Source of the DNA: Ceriagrion tenellum
Lineage: Eukaryota; Arthropoda; Insecta; Odonata; Coenagrionidae
Assembly (NCBI GenBank): GCA_963169105.1
Contig: OY720636.1
Span: forward strand, 150,842,500-150,906,499
Direction: 5' to 3'
Length of the DNA stretch: 64,000 nt
Part shown: positions 12,030-24,596 of the stretch, one piece after another
Position numbering within the stretch: the first letter of the stretch is position 1
How the letters are laid out: the number at the start of each line of letters is the position of its first letter
Made by a program: the position numbers and the translations under genes
The notes under the pieces: model-generated
The model's database searches: none
What the model was told of the DNA's origin: nothing
What the model saw: the letters and a program-made list of their open reading frames with translations, nothing else

Positions 12030-13812
12030 CTCTGAGTAGTTGGGCTAGTATATCTCTGGGCCTAAAATACTTATTTCGGTGCAAAAATACTCATTCGAAA
12101 GAATTAGCTGCGGCGTAAAATATTTCATATCATTAATTCAAGATTTTTCATTTTTTGCCTAAGTGTTTGCTTAAAAAAACCTCAAACCCATTGCTCTCAA
12201 AGCACATATCTGAAAGGCTGATTTTTTTAAATATTTTGTAGCAGAGGACTTCGACATCGCAATGTTAAACATTGCAATGGTAATTTTTCTTTCAAGGCAG
12301 AAATGAATTTATTTGTGTCCTCAGGTTTGCACATTAACTCCTAGTTCAGCGGCTTCCAAGGCGAAAAAGACGGTTTTTACATATATCGGTATGAGATCCA
12401 CCAAAATTTAATTGTATTTAAAATTTATGAATCTCATTTAGAGGAAAAATCCAAAACTTTCGCGGTACCGAATCCCAGCCATGCTGTCGCATCGATGTCT
12501 CCGAGATATTGAATTCAAAAGTTTGTTCTCGTGCTTGTGATGCTGAGCCTCTTGAAGCTTTTGATATTGGTGAGTTTATGTTCAACCCTTAATATTACTT
12601 ATATTCATAGAATGTACGGATATATCATATTCCACATGATCGATTTCCTTTCAACTTTACCTGCTCAGCTGCAAAATATAGCGCCAAAAGCATTAGACTA
12701 CAATTCTTTTGAGGAGTTGAATGCCTTTGTCAGTGTAAGTCGCCTAGAAGCGTCCACCTTGGCACGTATCTTATGTGAGTCGAGTCCTCTTGGTCTCCGT
12801 CGAGGAAACGTCGGATTTTGAGGAAAATGACAACTCACATCTCACAGTATTATTTATTGATCTTTTGCGTATAACAATTTGCGTGACCGAACGTCCCGCT
12901 GCACTGCCGAATTCCCAATCCGACAGGGGGCACGCCCTATCGTTCTCCTACCAACCTGAGAAGTATGTACATTTTGACTTATGATCAAAGATATTGATTT
13001 TTTGGAGGTAGGTACTCACCATTTTTTGGTTTCTTCTCAGATTTCATTGTATTTTGAGTAATACAAGGATGGCGTACGTTCTGTTGACTCGAATTCCCAG
13101 GCTGTCGCCTGGGCGATATTTGCCTCTTCTCTGCCACCTGCCAGGGGGATGTGTTAGGGATACAGGAGACGCCAGATCAGGCAGGCATTCCGCGGAAAGC
13201 GGGCGAGGGGTGGGTGGGACGAGGAGGGGAGGGTGAGTAAAGAGTGGGGGTTGGTGGGAAGGTGGGTTAGGGATGGTGGTAGAGGGGGCGAGAGAGTGAG
13301 GAGAAGCTGTGTATTGTTGCGTGGCGGTGCTGTGAGCGTGAATTCATATTCGGAACGGATTCATTTCCACGACTCCTTTGAGAATCAAGACTTTCCCCCG
13401 CGCAAGTCCCCTTGAGGGAAGGTGGGCGGACGGAGAAGGGTGTGTCGGGGGTGAACCCGTCCTACCCCATTCCCCCCATCCCCTCCCTCGCCTGCGGCCT
13501 CACCCTCACATGCATTTGAGAGCGCTCTCTCTCTCGGGAGAAACGCTGCCCACTCACGCAATCACGGCTCAGAGGCACGGCTCCCGTACGCATGGACCAT
13601 TTGCATCTCTCTCCCGCAACTTTGGTCCCGATCGTCCGTTCGGCGGCGGCTGGCGCTCCGTGGGCGTGGCTCCGCGCATTCGTTCATTGTTAATCTCTCA
13701 CTGCCTTGTTATCAACTCCGTGGAGGAGGTGAGGGTCGGGAATGGGCCGTGCGTGCGTGCTGTTACGATAGGTGCGTCAGTTCTGATGTGCATGAGAATT
13801 GCACTAATGGTG
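12030..13812. other. No gene seen; GC-rich patch at 13.1-13.7 kb
   Basis: The first kilobase is AT-rich and featureless. From about 13.05 to 13.75 kb the DNA is GC- and CpG-rich, which produces long overlapping open frames (for example a 217-codon one at 13378-14031) without any protein-like composition: proline, arginine and serine dominate. I call no gene. Confidence 0.4.
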
Positions 13813-13925
13813 GATGAAGGGAAGGCGGTGACCTTGCTTCGTCACCCGACCTTAATTTTTTTTATCCGTTGTGCGTGTTCTCCTGAGGAAAGAGAAAAAT
13901 CGAAACGCTTTGTCTGCTCTCCTTA
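13813..13925 (+). repeat. Direct repeat A, copy 1
   Basis: About 110 bp here recur at 14213-14326 with roughly 80 percent identity. Shared anchors are GGCGGTGACCTTG/AGCGGTGACCTTG, ACCCGACCTT, CCGTTGTGCGT and GAAACGCTTTGTC. The spacing is close to 400 bp. I see no coding or structural-RNA signature. Confidence 0.75.
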
Positions 13926-14212
13926 CCTCTTCTCCATCTTTGTCTCTCTCCCTCTTTTTCTGCGGCCTTGCGAGTCTGCTCGTCGTCAAATTCGTAATGG
14001 TTCCTTCGCCAATCTCCCTCTGTCAAAGTGAAAGCTAAATAAGGGCAGGTATGAACATGCGTTGAGGTGACGGATCGATTATTGGGCAATTAGGGAAGCT
14101 GTGATATTTTTCCCGGGATGTGGTGATAATCCCGGGCAAGGACGCAAGGTCGACTTGAGGGTGTGTTTTGAAGGGCCTCCGATGCTTGAATCGGTGGGTG
14201 CAATGAGATGGG

Positions 14213-14326
14213 TGAAGGGAAAGCGGTGACCTTGATTCGTTACCCGACCTTTATTTTTTCAACCGTTGTGCGTAGCTCCTCCCGAGGGAAGAGCAAAATT
14301 GAAACGCTTTGTCCGCTATCCTTCCT
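14213..14326 (+). repeat. Direct repeat A, copy 2
   Basis: Second copy of the block at 13813-13925. The two copies may be a local segmental duplication or the edges of an unknown element of about 500 bp. The GC-rich intervening sequence shows no gene. Confidence 0.75.
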
Positions 14327-15199
14327 TAGTTTGGCGGTTCGTTTGCCTATTCTCATTTTGAGGCTATCGTTTACTCGCGGAACATTTTTGTACCTTGCTT
14401 CACTGATATTTCTAGCTGCAGGGAAATGTATCCATTATAAATGACGGAGCCAATTAAGTAAATGGAATGAACTTTTAAGATTATAATTTGTTTGTCATTT
14501 TCGCCGAAGTGCATCACATTCTGGCCCATACTCATCAAATTGCGGAGCTGTTTTCGTTGTTGTCGCGCTTGGACATTGACGTCTCTGAAAGTACGAATTT
14601 ATCGTGGGGAGTTGTGTCTTGAAAGGTGGAGGAACCGCCTATTAAATGACCGGCCACCTCAGGGGCGTGAGTTGGACCCCTTCCCCCCTACCCGACGCCA
14701 TTACTTTCGCTTTGATGGGTCTACCCTCCCTCGCTGGCGGCCGATCGACCGCTCGTCTCCGCATCCACCTCCATCAACCCTCACCACCGTCCTGGGCAAC
14801 TTCCCCGCCACGACGACCCTTCTTTCATACATGTTACTCTGCAATCCACCTCAAGAGAGTTTGAATCATCACCAAAATGCACGACGATGTGAAAAATACA
14901 TTCACCAACGTGCAATGCACTATTGGTATTCTACCATTTCTACAGGAACGATTTGTATTAATGTATATTTCAACAAATTAAACGAAACACAAGTTTCATG
15001 CAGGGTTCATGCAGAACGTGATGTTAGTACTACGTGGAATATTAATAAACAATTAGATATCAGGTCAATAATCAGCCATACGACCTATCGACTAATCTAC
15101 ATCAAAATGTCATTTGCATTCATTATGGCTTCTGATCAATCACGTGAAAAATGACATCATAAATCTATACTTTCAGCAGTATATTCATATTATCAGGAT
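14327..15199. other. No gene seen
   Basis: Mixed sequence. A 220-codon frame at 14492-15154 begins in CT-rich DNA and has no motif or family resemblance. The right end may include the extreme 3' untranslated part of the minus-strand LINE that follows. Confidence 0.4.
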
Positions 15200-18100
15200 C
15201 TAATCTATCGTAGTATTTTGTAGCTCGTTAAATATTTATAACTTCGTCAGAACACAAAAGGGTTTTGAATTTACATAAGAAATGGAATCTAATTTTTAAT
15301 CGGCGGCCTGGAAGTGACTCCTGCCACAGTTGTTGCTAGAAGTCATTGACACTAACGAGACTATCATAACAGCCTTTAACGTATCTTGATGATCTTCTCT
15401 GCACGCGCTTTAACCCCACTTTTTAGCTTACCTCATAAGAATCCCATTTACTCGCAGCGTATTCCAAGTGGAGTATAACGGGGGGGAAGTAGCTCATTTC
15501 TTTGATTTTCTTGTCGCACTTGCCAAGTGCTCTTTCGACAAATCCCAATTTGCGATGAGCTTGATCTGTTATTTCCCAAATGTTTTCCCCTCGAGAGATT
15601 ATTAGCTATTTAACTCTAATGTAACTAACAGTTTTTGTAGTCTCTAATTAGGTGAGCTGTACGTAGGAGCTGTATTGAGGAGAGCTTTTGCTTGTGTGAA
15701 AGGTCATTGAAACACATTTTTTCAAGTTTACTTCTTGCGTGCCATGCATATTACCACTCTAAAATTTGGCCTTAAGGTTCTTCGTTAGCGTATATTTATT
15801 ACTATTTCTACGCATACCTCTATACACTACTACTTCAATATCAAATTTTCGCAGCATACTGCCTATTGCTTATCCAATATCATTTATATACTAAAGAAAA
15901 AGATGTGGATCTATAGCACTTACCGGTGGGTCACCTGGGGTGACTTTAACGTCATAAAAGACAGCGCCGTCTAATGAAACACTCTGTACACGTTTACATA
16001 GGAATTCTATAATCCTGGAAATTAGATCATCGTCTAAGCTGCAAGATTTAAGTTACATAGATAACTTTTTATGGGACACTTTATCAAATTCTCTTTTAAA
16101 GTCAAGAAAAATTGCGTGATGGGTACGCTATCATCAACGGAGATGATAATATCGTGAGCAGAGCCTTGAACAATTGAGTTACGCAAGATCTTCCTTTTCT
16201 AAATTTCTGTTGTGCTCTTATTTACAAGTTCTGTGTGTCGAGGTTTCTCATAAATTAGCTTATAATTATGAGTTTAAGGACTTTGCATGAGATAAATGTA
16301 ATGGATATCGGTCTGTAGTTCGATGGGTGCTCTTTTTCATCACTTTTTAAAATGAGCGTTACATAAGTAAGTTTCCACTCCTTGGGGATGATGTGTTCCT
16401 TGTTCCTTAAAAAAATATTTTGGCTGAAACTAAGGGGCTATTTATGAAGCTAGTTCTCTTAACACGTTGAAATGAATTTCTTTACGACCTACTGACTTAT
16501 TTGGGCTGAGCGATTTCAACAATTTTTTTTATTTCCGGACACAAATTTCAATAGGCAGCATCTTTGGCTGGTAACAAGCATCTACTGTTACGGATGTATC
16601 CTGTAAAGAATTGGTGAGCTCATTTAAAATGTAGGATTCAAATTAATTAGCTTTCTCGGAGCTGTTTTTAATATTCGCCTTCCTCGTTTCTCAGTGGATT
16701 AACTGTTGATCTCTTGCCTTGAACTTCCCTCACGTATGACCTGAATGTTTTTGGGTTATCCTGCAATTATCATATATATTATTTCTCAAATGTGTTTCTT
16801 TGTCACAACGCCATAAATTCCATAATTCTTCATCAAAATTGATTATTCAAACATCGTTTTAAAGCTTATGTTCCCCGCTATTGACGAAAAGTAGAAAAAT
16901 GGTTTAAAATTAAAGTTTTTGTTAAAAAATTTAATATAAAGTTTTTGTTAAAAAATTATACAATTCCATCTGTTGACAATATAATCAACTAATATGTTGG
17001 CTATGGTTACGTGCTTAAAAGGCTGTAGGAGGCGCCATCTATTAACACATCGTTGAGTTAGATTGTTTACATTCTACATGTAATCAGTGTGACCGTTTAC
17101 GTTTACGTTATGTATCATTAACACTAAAATAATTAACTTATAATTGCCCATGGGAAGAAACAGAGAGAAGAGCAGGAAGAAAGAAGGAAGAAACAGGAAG
17201 AACCTGCATACAGTGCGAAATATTCGACAGGTAGAAGAACAGGAAGAAAGAAGGAAGAAACAGGAAGAATCTGCATACTGTGCGAAATATTCGACAGGTA
17301 GAAGAACAGGAAGAAACAGGAAGAAGCTGCATACTGTGCGAAATATTCGACAGGTAGAAGAACAGGAAGAAACAGGAAGAAGCTGCATACTGTGCGAAAT
17401 ATTCGACAGGTAGCAGAACAGGAAAAAAGCAGGAAGAAACAGGAAGAAACAGGAAGAAGCTGCATACTGCGCGAAATATTCGGACGGGTCAGCTAGTTTA
17501 CAATAATGTTCATTTTAAAATACATGAAGGCATTCCGAAACGCTTCCTTTATAGCGGCTTCCAACAATTTTAACTTTTTAGTCATTGGCTCGTCATCAAG
17601 AGCGTACAAATCTGCACGCAGTTTTTTCATCTTGACTCTCTATCTTCCTAACGATTATCTCAACTCCAAATCGTGCCGTTTAGGCTCGCTATTTTTTAGT
17701 ATACTTGCGATATACTCCCTGATTCCAGAATGCACGATCAAAAGGAGAGCTTTCCAGGTATCTTCTGCATCTAACTTTATAATTGATTCTTGGAAGTCGG
17801 GAAAGGAATTATTTGATTACACTTGGGCGCATCAAAATCGTCTTTTTTCTAAATGTATGGTTGCCTTATATTTTAAAAATTTTATCGTTATTCAAAGAAA
17901 ACTTATCTGTAACTACCCAATGGTCACTTATTCCCTGAAGAGTGTCGACCTCATTCAGTTGATGTGAGATAATTGTTCCCAGTAAATCAAGACTCTTGTC
18001 CACTATGCTAAGAGTCGTAGCCATCTATTATAAGGCGTTTGATAGTAACTTCCACAGCAGGTACTCACAGGTTGTTTTGTCTCTCCCCCTGGTTATGAAA

Positions 18101-18690
18101 CTGTAGTGTTTTCCAATCTCTAGAAGGGGCATTGAAATCTCCACCTATTATTAATTTTTTTCTGGATATCTACATCTGACGCTTTTATCTTTTATCGTTC
18201 TAGTTATAACATTGCAGGGATGTCAGTGTCGGGTGGCCTGTAGTACAGGAACTCAAATGTTGTATTGGATTTTGGGCATTTTACTGAGCACCATACAGAT
18301 CCTAAGCTGGTCTCATGAACGAATTCCGCTTGAATGACGATTGTATTATTTACTGCAACAAACACTCCACCTCCAACTCGGTTGGATCTATCTTTTCTGT
18401 TATTGGTGAACGATTTTGGAAAGACATAACTATCTAGAGTATTGACTGTCAGATAACTTTCAGTGCCAGTGACGACGATACACATCGCGCTGTGTATTAT
18501 ATTGTGGAATTCTGGCATCATATTTTTTAAACTGTGGCAATAAACTTCCACGACGACTATCGCTTCACAATTATCGCTTTTGCTCTTAAGGAATGTTTCC
18601 AATTTTCTCTCATGCATCAACCTTCCCCAAGCCCTTTCCTCGGAATACTTTTCATTGATTAAGAGAGTGCGTGACAGCGCTGGCAAATTT
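15200..18690 (-). pseudogene. Decayed non-LTR retrotransposon (CR1/jockey-like LINE)
   Basis: Read on the minus strand, fragments appear in the canonical LINE order. First comes an AP-endonuclease-like segment (18690-18204) with KDRSNRVGGGVFVAVNN and a YYRPPDTD motif, then GISDHWVV (about 17930). Next is a linker reading DNPKTFRSYVREVQGK (about 16740), then reverse transcriptase blocks: WKLTYVTLI, HPSNYRPISITFI (about 16300-16335), a KRAFDKVSHKKL-like block (about 16080-16115) and YINDI (about 15880). The C-terminal tail has LEYAAS-like text, RVQRRSSRYVKGCYDSLVSV and RRLKIRF. Multiple frameshifts and stops separate the pieces and the FADD catalytic box cannot be read. A minisatellite-bearing insertion (about 17.04-17.50 kb) splits it. 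It is an old, inactive copy. Confidence 0.88.
17155..17490. repeat. Minisatellite, unit about 56-77 bp, five units
   Basis: Purine-rich tandem array of four full units and a partial fifth. Each contains GAAGAAgCTGCATACtGTGCG, AAATATTCGACAGG and a variable run of GGAAGAAACA. The last unit, at the right edge, reads into CGGACGGGTCAGCTAGT, whose complement ACTAGCTGACCCGTCCG resembles a motif common at ends of arthropod interspersed repeats. The repeat unit therefore seems to have grown from that terminal sequence. It lies inside the LINE remnant and produces meaningless repetitive open frames. Confidence 0.92.
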
Positions 18691-20523
18691 TTAAGACTAA
18701 TTTTTAACTGACGGTCTTATCGCGATTCCAATCCAAGTTTTATTTTTATACATTTATTTCACTGAATCTTAACTACTTTTCTCACCCGCATTGTTCACGT
18801 TCTGACTTGTTGTTGATTGCTGTTCCAAACACTGGCAGTGGCTTCCAAATGAAATTGAACAAGAAAGAGACTTTAACCTCCTCTTTAACAGCTATTTCGT
18901 CCTTTGTCCATTTTTACAACCATAGCGAGAAGACATTTTGCGTCAAGCACCGGCAAACATTCTGTTGCACAATTTTTCCATCCAGTTTTGGCTCAAAGAA
19001 CCGTTTTTCAGTTCAACTCTCTTGAGTGCCGGCACTCTCTTAGTGTCCCTTTGTCCTTCATCGTTTAAAATGAGCATGGATCTCAAACCTCACGCGTCAA
19101 ATATTCTCATTCGTCCCACGACTTATCACCCTTCAACTTCCCACTCCATCTCATTTAACGGCTCCCTATCCTCTCACTGAACAAGCCGCTGATCACTGAC
19201 GATTATTTTCCAGTTGAATCTGGCTTTCAGGGATGTCCTCTGCTACTTCGAAGAAATTCTTGCCAATTAAAAATTGAATGCCTGATTGGAAGATTACCCT
19301 AATATATGATTATTTTGGAAAATTAGTTGTTCTCAAAAGATTTTGCTACTGTTACGGCTTCACTTTCTGTGGAAGCTGTGCGTATGTGGGACATCATCAT
19401 GATTTTTACTTACAGCGACCAACCATGGTGCAACCTTATTTTAACTAGAGATATAATCCAATAAAATTGATGTAAGATAACTTACGACATGGGATTGAGA
19501 TTATTTACTGACAAAATAAGCCCCTAGGCAGCTGAAGGCACAAATGAAGGTCGGGATATTGAGGAAGGTGCGGCGTTCTCAAATGAGGAAATTCCGTAGT
19601 GTGAGTGCCGCTGGAAGAGGATTAAACTGCATCAAAGTTCTCGGCTATGCGTTCTTGTTCTTACAAGACCTCTTACATGAGAGGAAACATCATACCTGTC
19701 CTTAAGGGCCACTTCCATACAACCTTTATAGATCTTTAGCTCTTGATACTTGTATGCCATTGTTAGTCCATGGTATTAGGGACTCGAATGTGATTTGGCA
19801 GGGATTTTTGCAAGGAAACTCCCGCAAAGGGCTAACAAGTTCTTTTTTTCTCACTTCGCTGTCTTGCCCCCCTGCCACGGCTTTCGTACCGCGCCCTCCC
19901 TGTCTCATCCCTGACTCTCTTCAGGATCTCTCCACATCCAACGACGCCTCTTAGCTTTTCAAACGGACTCTCCCTGGGAGGAAAGGGAACGGGAGAAGGG
20001 AGGCCCGAGAGAAAGGAAGTGTACGTTGTATCTTCATCACCCGACTCGCTTGTGTCATCGGGAAATACGGTCTGCCAGTGGGGGGAGGGGGGTGGGAGTG
20101 GGCGCCGGGTGGGAGTTGGAGGGAGAGGAAGAAGAGGGGAAGGGAACGAAAGTAACTTCTGCGTACTTACGCCATTTCGGAAAAGTTTTTTGAGAAAGAA
20201 TTGTATGATTTTCATCAACGGCTATTTCTCAAATGTTAAAAGAAGAGACATTTATCAATTCTATGTGCAATGAAAGAAGCAATGCATTTTGAGACTCTTA
20301 TCAGTTGTTAATGGAATATCTTTTACTAAGTGCCTTCAAGTTCGACCATGTGATTATCATCTCTCTGTAATTAATAAATAAATATGTCCACGACATCATT
20401 ATATTGCAGCCATATAGCCGTTGTGAGTCCGCCATTCCCTCCGTCCCTTTATGAGAAAATTCAAGAGACAATTCTCGTAAAAGAAGCGGAGTATTAATGT
20501 AATTATACTTCACCTATCTTGGG
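18691..20523. other. No gene seen
   Basis: Moderately AT-rich sequence with a GC-rich, G-run patch at 19.98-20.15 kb. Open frames are short and on both strands. No family or RNA gene is visible. Confidence 0.4.
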
Positions 20524-21080
20524 AAAATATCACTCGAGATGGATTAAATAAGGTACACGTAAGAAGCATGATCGCGCAGGCAAAAGCGGCTTTCCATAAA
20601 AAGAGTAAAATTTTAGCATCCAAAAGTAACAGCCATGAAATTAGGAAAGGTTTCTCAAAAATTACATATGGAGTGTGGTATTATATGGCAGTGAAACGTG
20701 GACTCAGGGGCAGGAGGATAAGATGAGACTAAGCTCATTCGAACAATGATGTTATAGACGTATGCTTAAAATTAAGTGGACAGATATAATATCAAACTAA
20801 GAAATACTAAATGAAATGAAAGAGAAAAGAAGCTTATGACAATCGATCGTTGACAGATGATTCCAACTTATAGAGCATATAATGAGACATAGGGGATCCT
20901 ATTGACAATCCTAGAGGGACATATTGACGGAAAAAGGCCCAGAGGAACATCATGTCTCCAGTTTATAGACCAGATAATGAAGGATGTCGGATGTAAGAGC
21001 TAAGAGAAAATGAAAAGGAAGGTGGAGAGATGTGATGAATGGAGAGTGCCAACCAGTCAAACTGCTGCCAACCAATCTTT
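20524..21080 (+). pseudogene. LINE reverse transcriptase C-terminal fragment
   Basis: Three-frame reading gives the order typical of the C-terminus of an endonuclease-reverse transcriptase LINE: KVHVRSMIAQAKAAFHKKSK, then SNSHEIRKG, IWSVVLYGSETWTQGQEDK, YRRMLKIKWTD, and a GHIMRH-like segment. The same C-terminal architecture is seen at 47.1-47.9 kb and 59.1-59.4 kb. Frameshifts occur within each block and no catalytic domain remains. It is a 5'-truncated dead copy. Confidence 0.85.
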
Positions 21081-22137
21081 GGATTGACTACCAGAGGAGG
21101 AATGTAATTGAACATGGCGTGTGAAAGAGAGCAATCGAATCGGAAAAACGAGTGAAAATCGGTGCAACAAGGAAGGAGCTCCCAAAGAGGGAGCGTGTGT
21201 GGCCACATGAAGAGAGGGCTCTTTTGCATAAACGCGGCAAATATCCACACTCTATCTCTCTTCTCGCCCTCCGCCAATGACGGCGCGTAATCGCCACGGA
21301 CGCAGCGTGGGCATTTGTCATTGCGCTTATTATTTTGGCGGGGGTAGGCCGAGCGCTGCCAGCGAACGAACGCCATTGGTGTCTCTCCGACTACCTTTGT
21401 GAGGGTTAGAAGGAGCCTTTTATTCCCTACCACCTCCTCCTCCTCCTCCTCCTGTCTTCCGCGTGTGACCCTCACTCCCTCCCACCCTCCCCTTAGTCGC
21501 CCGCCCCCCAACCCCAACCTCCGTCACCACCCCTGCGTCGCGGCCAAAGCCCAAGGTAAACGAACGTCTCCAGCTCTGCAAACAATTCTCGAATTGCCAA
21601 TTCCCAAGTTTATTTGGCCTCATTAATCACAACCGTCCCCCGCCCATCCACGTTGCTCGTGCTTTCGTCTCTCTGCACTTTCGAGCTCTCATATCGTTTA
21701 GCCCGCGTCGTTTGGTGCGTGGCCGTGTCGTGTGTGCTCACGCATGAGCGCCATACATGCACGTCGGTATGCGTGAGGTCATACCACCCCACCACCGGTT
21801 AAAGTATTTTCTCTCAACGTTTTGTAGACATTACAGTATCTCCCAAGGAGTCACACGAAATGTGATATTTCTATGGCCTGTGGCCTCTTTGCCGCTCTCA
21901 CGTCGTGAAATCACTCACTAAGTGTGACGGGGTGGATTATTTGTACCAGATTCGCATACTGCTGGGATCCATTTAATAGGTGATACGGTGCGGTGTTCAG
22001 TAATTCTTGATAATTCTTCGCTCGATGTGTCGATTTTTGGTGGCGTTTGGACGATCTCTCACATTCAACGGTGTTCATCTTCGACGATTTCCTTTCCACA
22101 AGTTTTATATTTCTACCAGGATAAATATCCTCTCCTT
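21081..22137. other. No gene seen; CpG-rich patch with CCT repeats
   Basis: 21.17-21.80 kb is GC- and CpG-rich, with a short trinucleotide run (CCTCCTCCT, 21429-21456) and C-rich text. The open frames there (up to 184 codons) overlap on both strands and lack protein-like composition. It could be a CpG-type promoter region but no transcript can be recognised. Confidence 0.4.
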
Positions 22138-22350
22138 TCTACACCTGCATCTACATACTAGCTTGAGAGCCGCTGCATGAGCGTGTGGCAGGGGGTGTTA
22201 GAACACCAGCCGTGTAAAGATGTAAGGTTTTGTGTGGTGAAATAGTGACGTGTATTATGGGAGTGTATTTAGAGGAGCTCAGTTTTTATTGCGGTCGCTC
22301 ATTGTGTGTGGAAAGAACGAGTTCTTGCACCTATCTGCTCCGCAATGCAT
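22138..22350 (-). mobile_element. LINE 3' end (5'-truncated)
   Basis: Minus-strand reading gives CAAGAACTCGTTCTTTCC, then ATAAAAACTGAGCTCC and TAAATACACTCC, then CCCCCTGCCACACGCTCATG, then TATGTAGATGCAGGTGTAG. The same ordered blocks occur on the plus strand at 59.95-60.21 kb, where they follow LINE C-terminal coding sequence. The copy is only the coding extreme (DRCKNSFFP) and the 3' untranslated tail ending in GTAGATG-type repeats. Confidence 0.85.
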
Positions 22351-23246
22351 CTCTCTTTTTTATGCCTTTCATAAGTCAAACTGATCAAGTGGAAGTTCTG
22401 TGGGATTTCAGCTCACTTGTGTGTTCATAAAGGTGATATATTTCCAGGTTGATGCCATGAAACAGTCGTAGTTCTGGTGTCATAACTATAGCCGATCGAT
22501 GTTTTTATCTCGCTCACTCACCAAGGTCCTCCGGAAGGATCCACTCGATTCGTCACCTGGCACCGGTGACATTAACTTCATAACAATTCAGAGGAAAAAT
22601 ATTATGGTACCTTTCCTAGGGTGTTCCTTATATCATCATCTTCATTTCCCACCTACCATTAGAGTTGTTGAGCAAACTAGTGGTTAAGGAAAAGAAATTC
22701 TTATCCTTACTGAAATACAAATATTGAAAGTGACGTAAGGCCATGTATATGTCGTATTTTTTACATTTATCACTGCCTAAATACCTCGTAAACATGGCTT
22801 TAATTGCTCGTTCCGCAATCCCTAGACAGCTCCTTGAACGTGTGATCCCTTTCATTGTTCCTATTTTTTGTGCAAGTCCCTGAGGTAACAATATTATGCA
22901 ACTTTCCCTAAATTATTCTCACTTCATTACAATCACTAGTCTCTTCTTTTGAGACATAGGTATCCTTTCGTCCTTATCTCCTGTCGGTACGGAATGTACA
23001 TTGTTTGCCCTGGAGAGGCTCTTATGTTGTAACTTTTTCTGATTTGATTGTGTGACTGCGCTTTGTAAATGTCATTCATTAAAAGGATAATCAGATTGAA
23101 AAGATGAAGCTGTTTATTATTCCTCAGAAGTGAGATATTACAAATAGGTGATACTTACAATCTATAACGTGTCGTTATATCACGGCAATGAAAGATGGTT
23201 CTCGGCTGCCTTTCTTAAAGAAACTGCATATGATGGAATTCACTCG
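22351..23246. other. No gene seen
   Basis: No recognised coding sequence. Frames are under 90 codons. Confidence 0.4.
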
Positions 23247-23544
23247 GGGATCGGGTTGGTGTGGTGACTAGAGTACTCGCCTTCCACACGGGCGGCCAGG
23301 GTTCAAATTCTGTAGAGGCGGATGTTTTTCAGAGGAACCAGATCCCTTCTTGAGTGTCTTGTGGAGGGCACATCAAAGGGATACACGTCTTTCGGATGAG
23401 ACGTTAAGCCGTGGTCCCCTTGGCGCCTTTCGTTAAAATTAGGCTAATGCCGACGCCGGGTTTCAATCCACCCTTCCTCTCTTACCTATCCCCTATGGCG
23501 GAAATGACCTTTGCCGTCAGTCGCCTCCCCAAATATCCAATCCA
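23247..23544 (+). mobile_element. tRNA-derived SINE, copy 2
   Basis: Second copy of the family described at 7627-7930, with B box GGTTCAAATTC and the same GGATGAGACGTTAAGCCGTGG body. It is bounded by a 14-bp target-site duplication, ATGGAATTCACTCG at 23233-23246 and ATGGAATTCATTCG at 23545-23558, one mismatch apart. The 3' tail is ATCCAATCCA. The clear duplication fixes both ends of the element. Confidence 0.93.
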
Positions 23545-23558
23545 ATGGAATTCATTCG

Positions 23559-24596
23559 CCGGAATTATCACGCTTGTCCCTCGCGTCAGGTCGAAGCCGG
23601 CAGCGTCGATGAGCGTGCGCTCTTAGTGATGTCGAAAAATAAAAGAAACTAGCAGCGAAGGAAGGTTAGTTTCGTCGTCGCAGCAATTCATTCTGCCGGT
23701 GTCCTGGGTGGTCGCTGAATCGAGGAATCTATTGGTCGGTTCCCAACGAAGCTGCAGAGCGAATTAATGATCTACGTCAGTTCAGTCCCTCACTCCTTCA
23801 GTCTCCTATCCAAATCCTCAAACATTTGACTTTTTTTCTAATTCTATTGCTTTTCAGTTCAGACACCTCTGCGTTTCCAACGAGTCAGACGAGATCCCTT
23901 TAAGCATATTGGCTCAGATCACACGAACACATATCGGCAACGTGTTATACCAGGTGTTATTTTCTTCTTGCATTAAGTTTTTATCTCGTTCCCCCTCCAA
24001 AGTGCTCCTAGCGATCACTGAGCACTCCAACAATTAATATTTCGGCCCTCCGTCGCGGCAGCATTGGTTGCTAAGGCAACCGAACGGGGATTCCGTAAAT
24101 AGAGCCCTTTCTCCGTCCTTCATCTCTTCCTTCCCACTCTCTACCCCCTAACCCTCCTCCTACTCGGAGAACTTCCTCGAGGATAAATCCCCCGGAGTTG
24201 CTAATCCCCGCCGCCACTGATCCAATTAGTGTCGTTGCCGTCACCGTCGGCGTCTTTTCCTTGCCTTCCCTCCCCCCACAATCACTCCTCTAACCCCAAC
24301 CACCCCCACCCAACCCCATTCATTCCATTCCTCCACCATCACTCCCCTTATCGTTGTCTCCGAGGAGCACATGTCACGCGTGCCAGAGCGTGGTGGACTG
24401 ACCGTGCGCGCACGTGCTTGCCCACTGCCCACGGTCTCGGGGCGACGCAAAGTGCCGACAAAATGCGAAAAGAAGGCCAAAATATGAAGCGAGCGTTTGA
24501 TAAATGTAAAATTTAGTTTCCATCGGATTACGAGACCGTATGTTACAAACACGAAGTTAGGCTTGCCGAAAATGAAAAACGAAATGGCTGACCCGT
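23559..24596. other. No gene seen
   Basis: C-rich and partly CpG-rich sequence (24.05-24.45 kb). Open frames there are composition-driven. The 5' terminal part of the adjacent PLE could lie in the last hundred bases but I cannot place its edge. Confidence 0.4.

Noticed and set aside
13378..14031. 217-codon open frame
   Set aside because: Lies in GC-rich DNA where stops are rare. Product is Pro/Arg/Ser/His-rich without any domain, and other frames are open at the same place.
14492..15154. 220-codon open frame
   Set aside because: Starts in CT-rich DNA, runs into AT-rich DNA, and shows no family resemblance or neighbouring exons.
17074..17465. Ser/Phe/Leu repeat proteins
   Set aside because: Translations of the 56-77 bp minisatellite, open in several frames at once.
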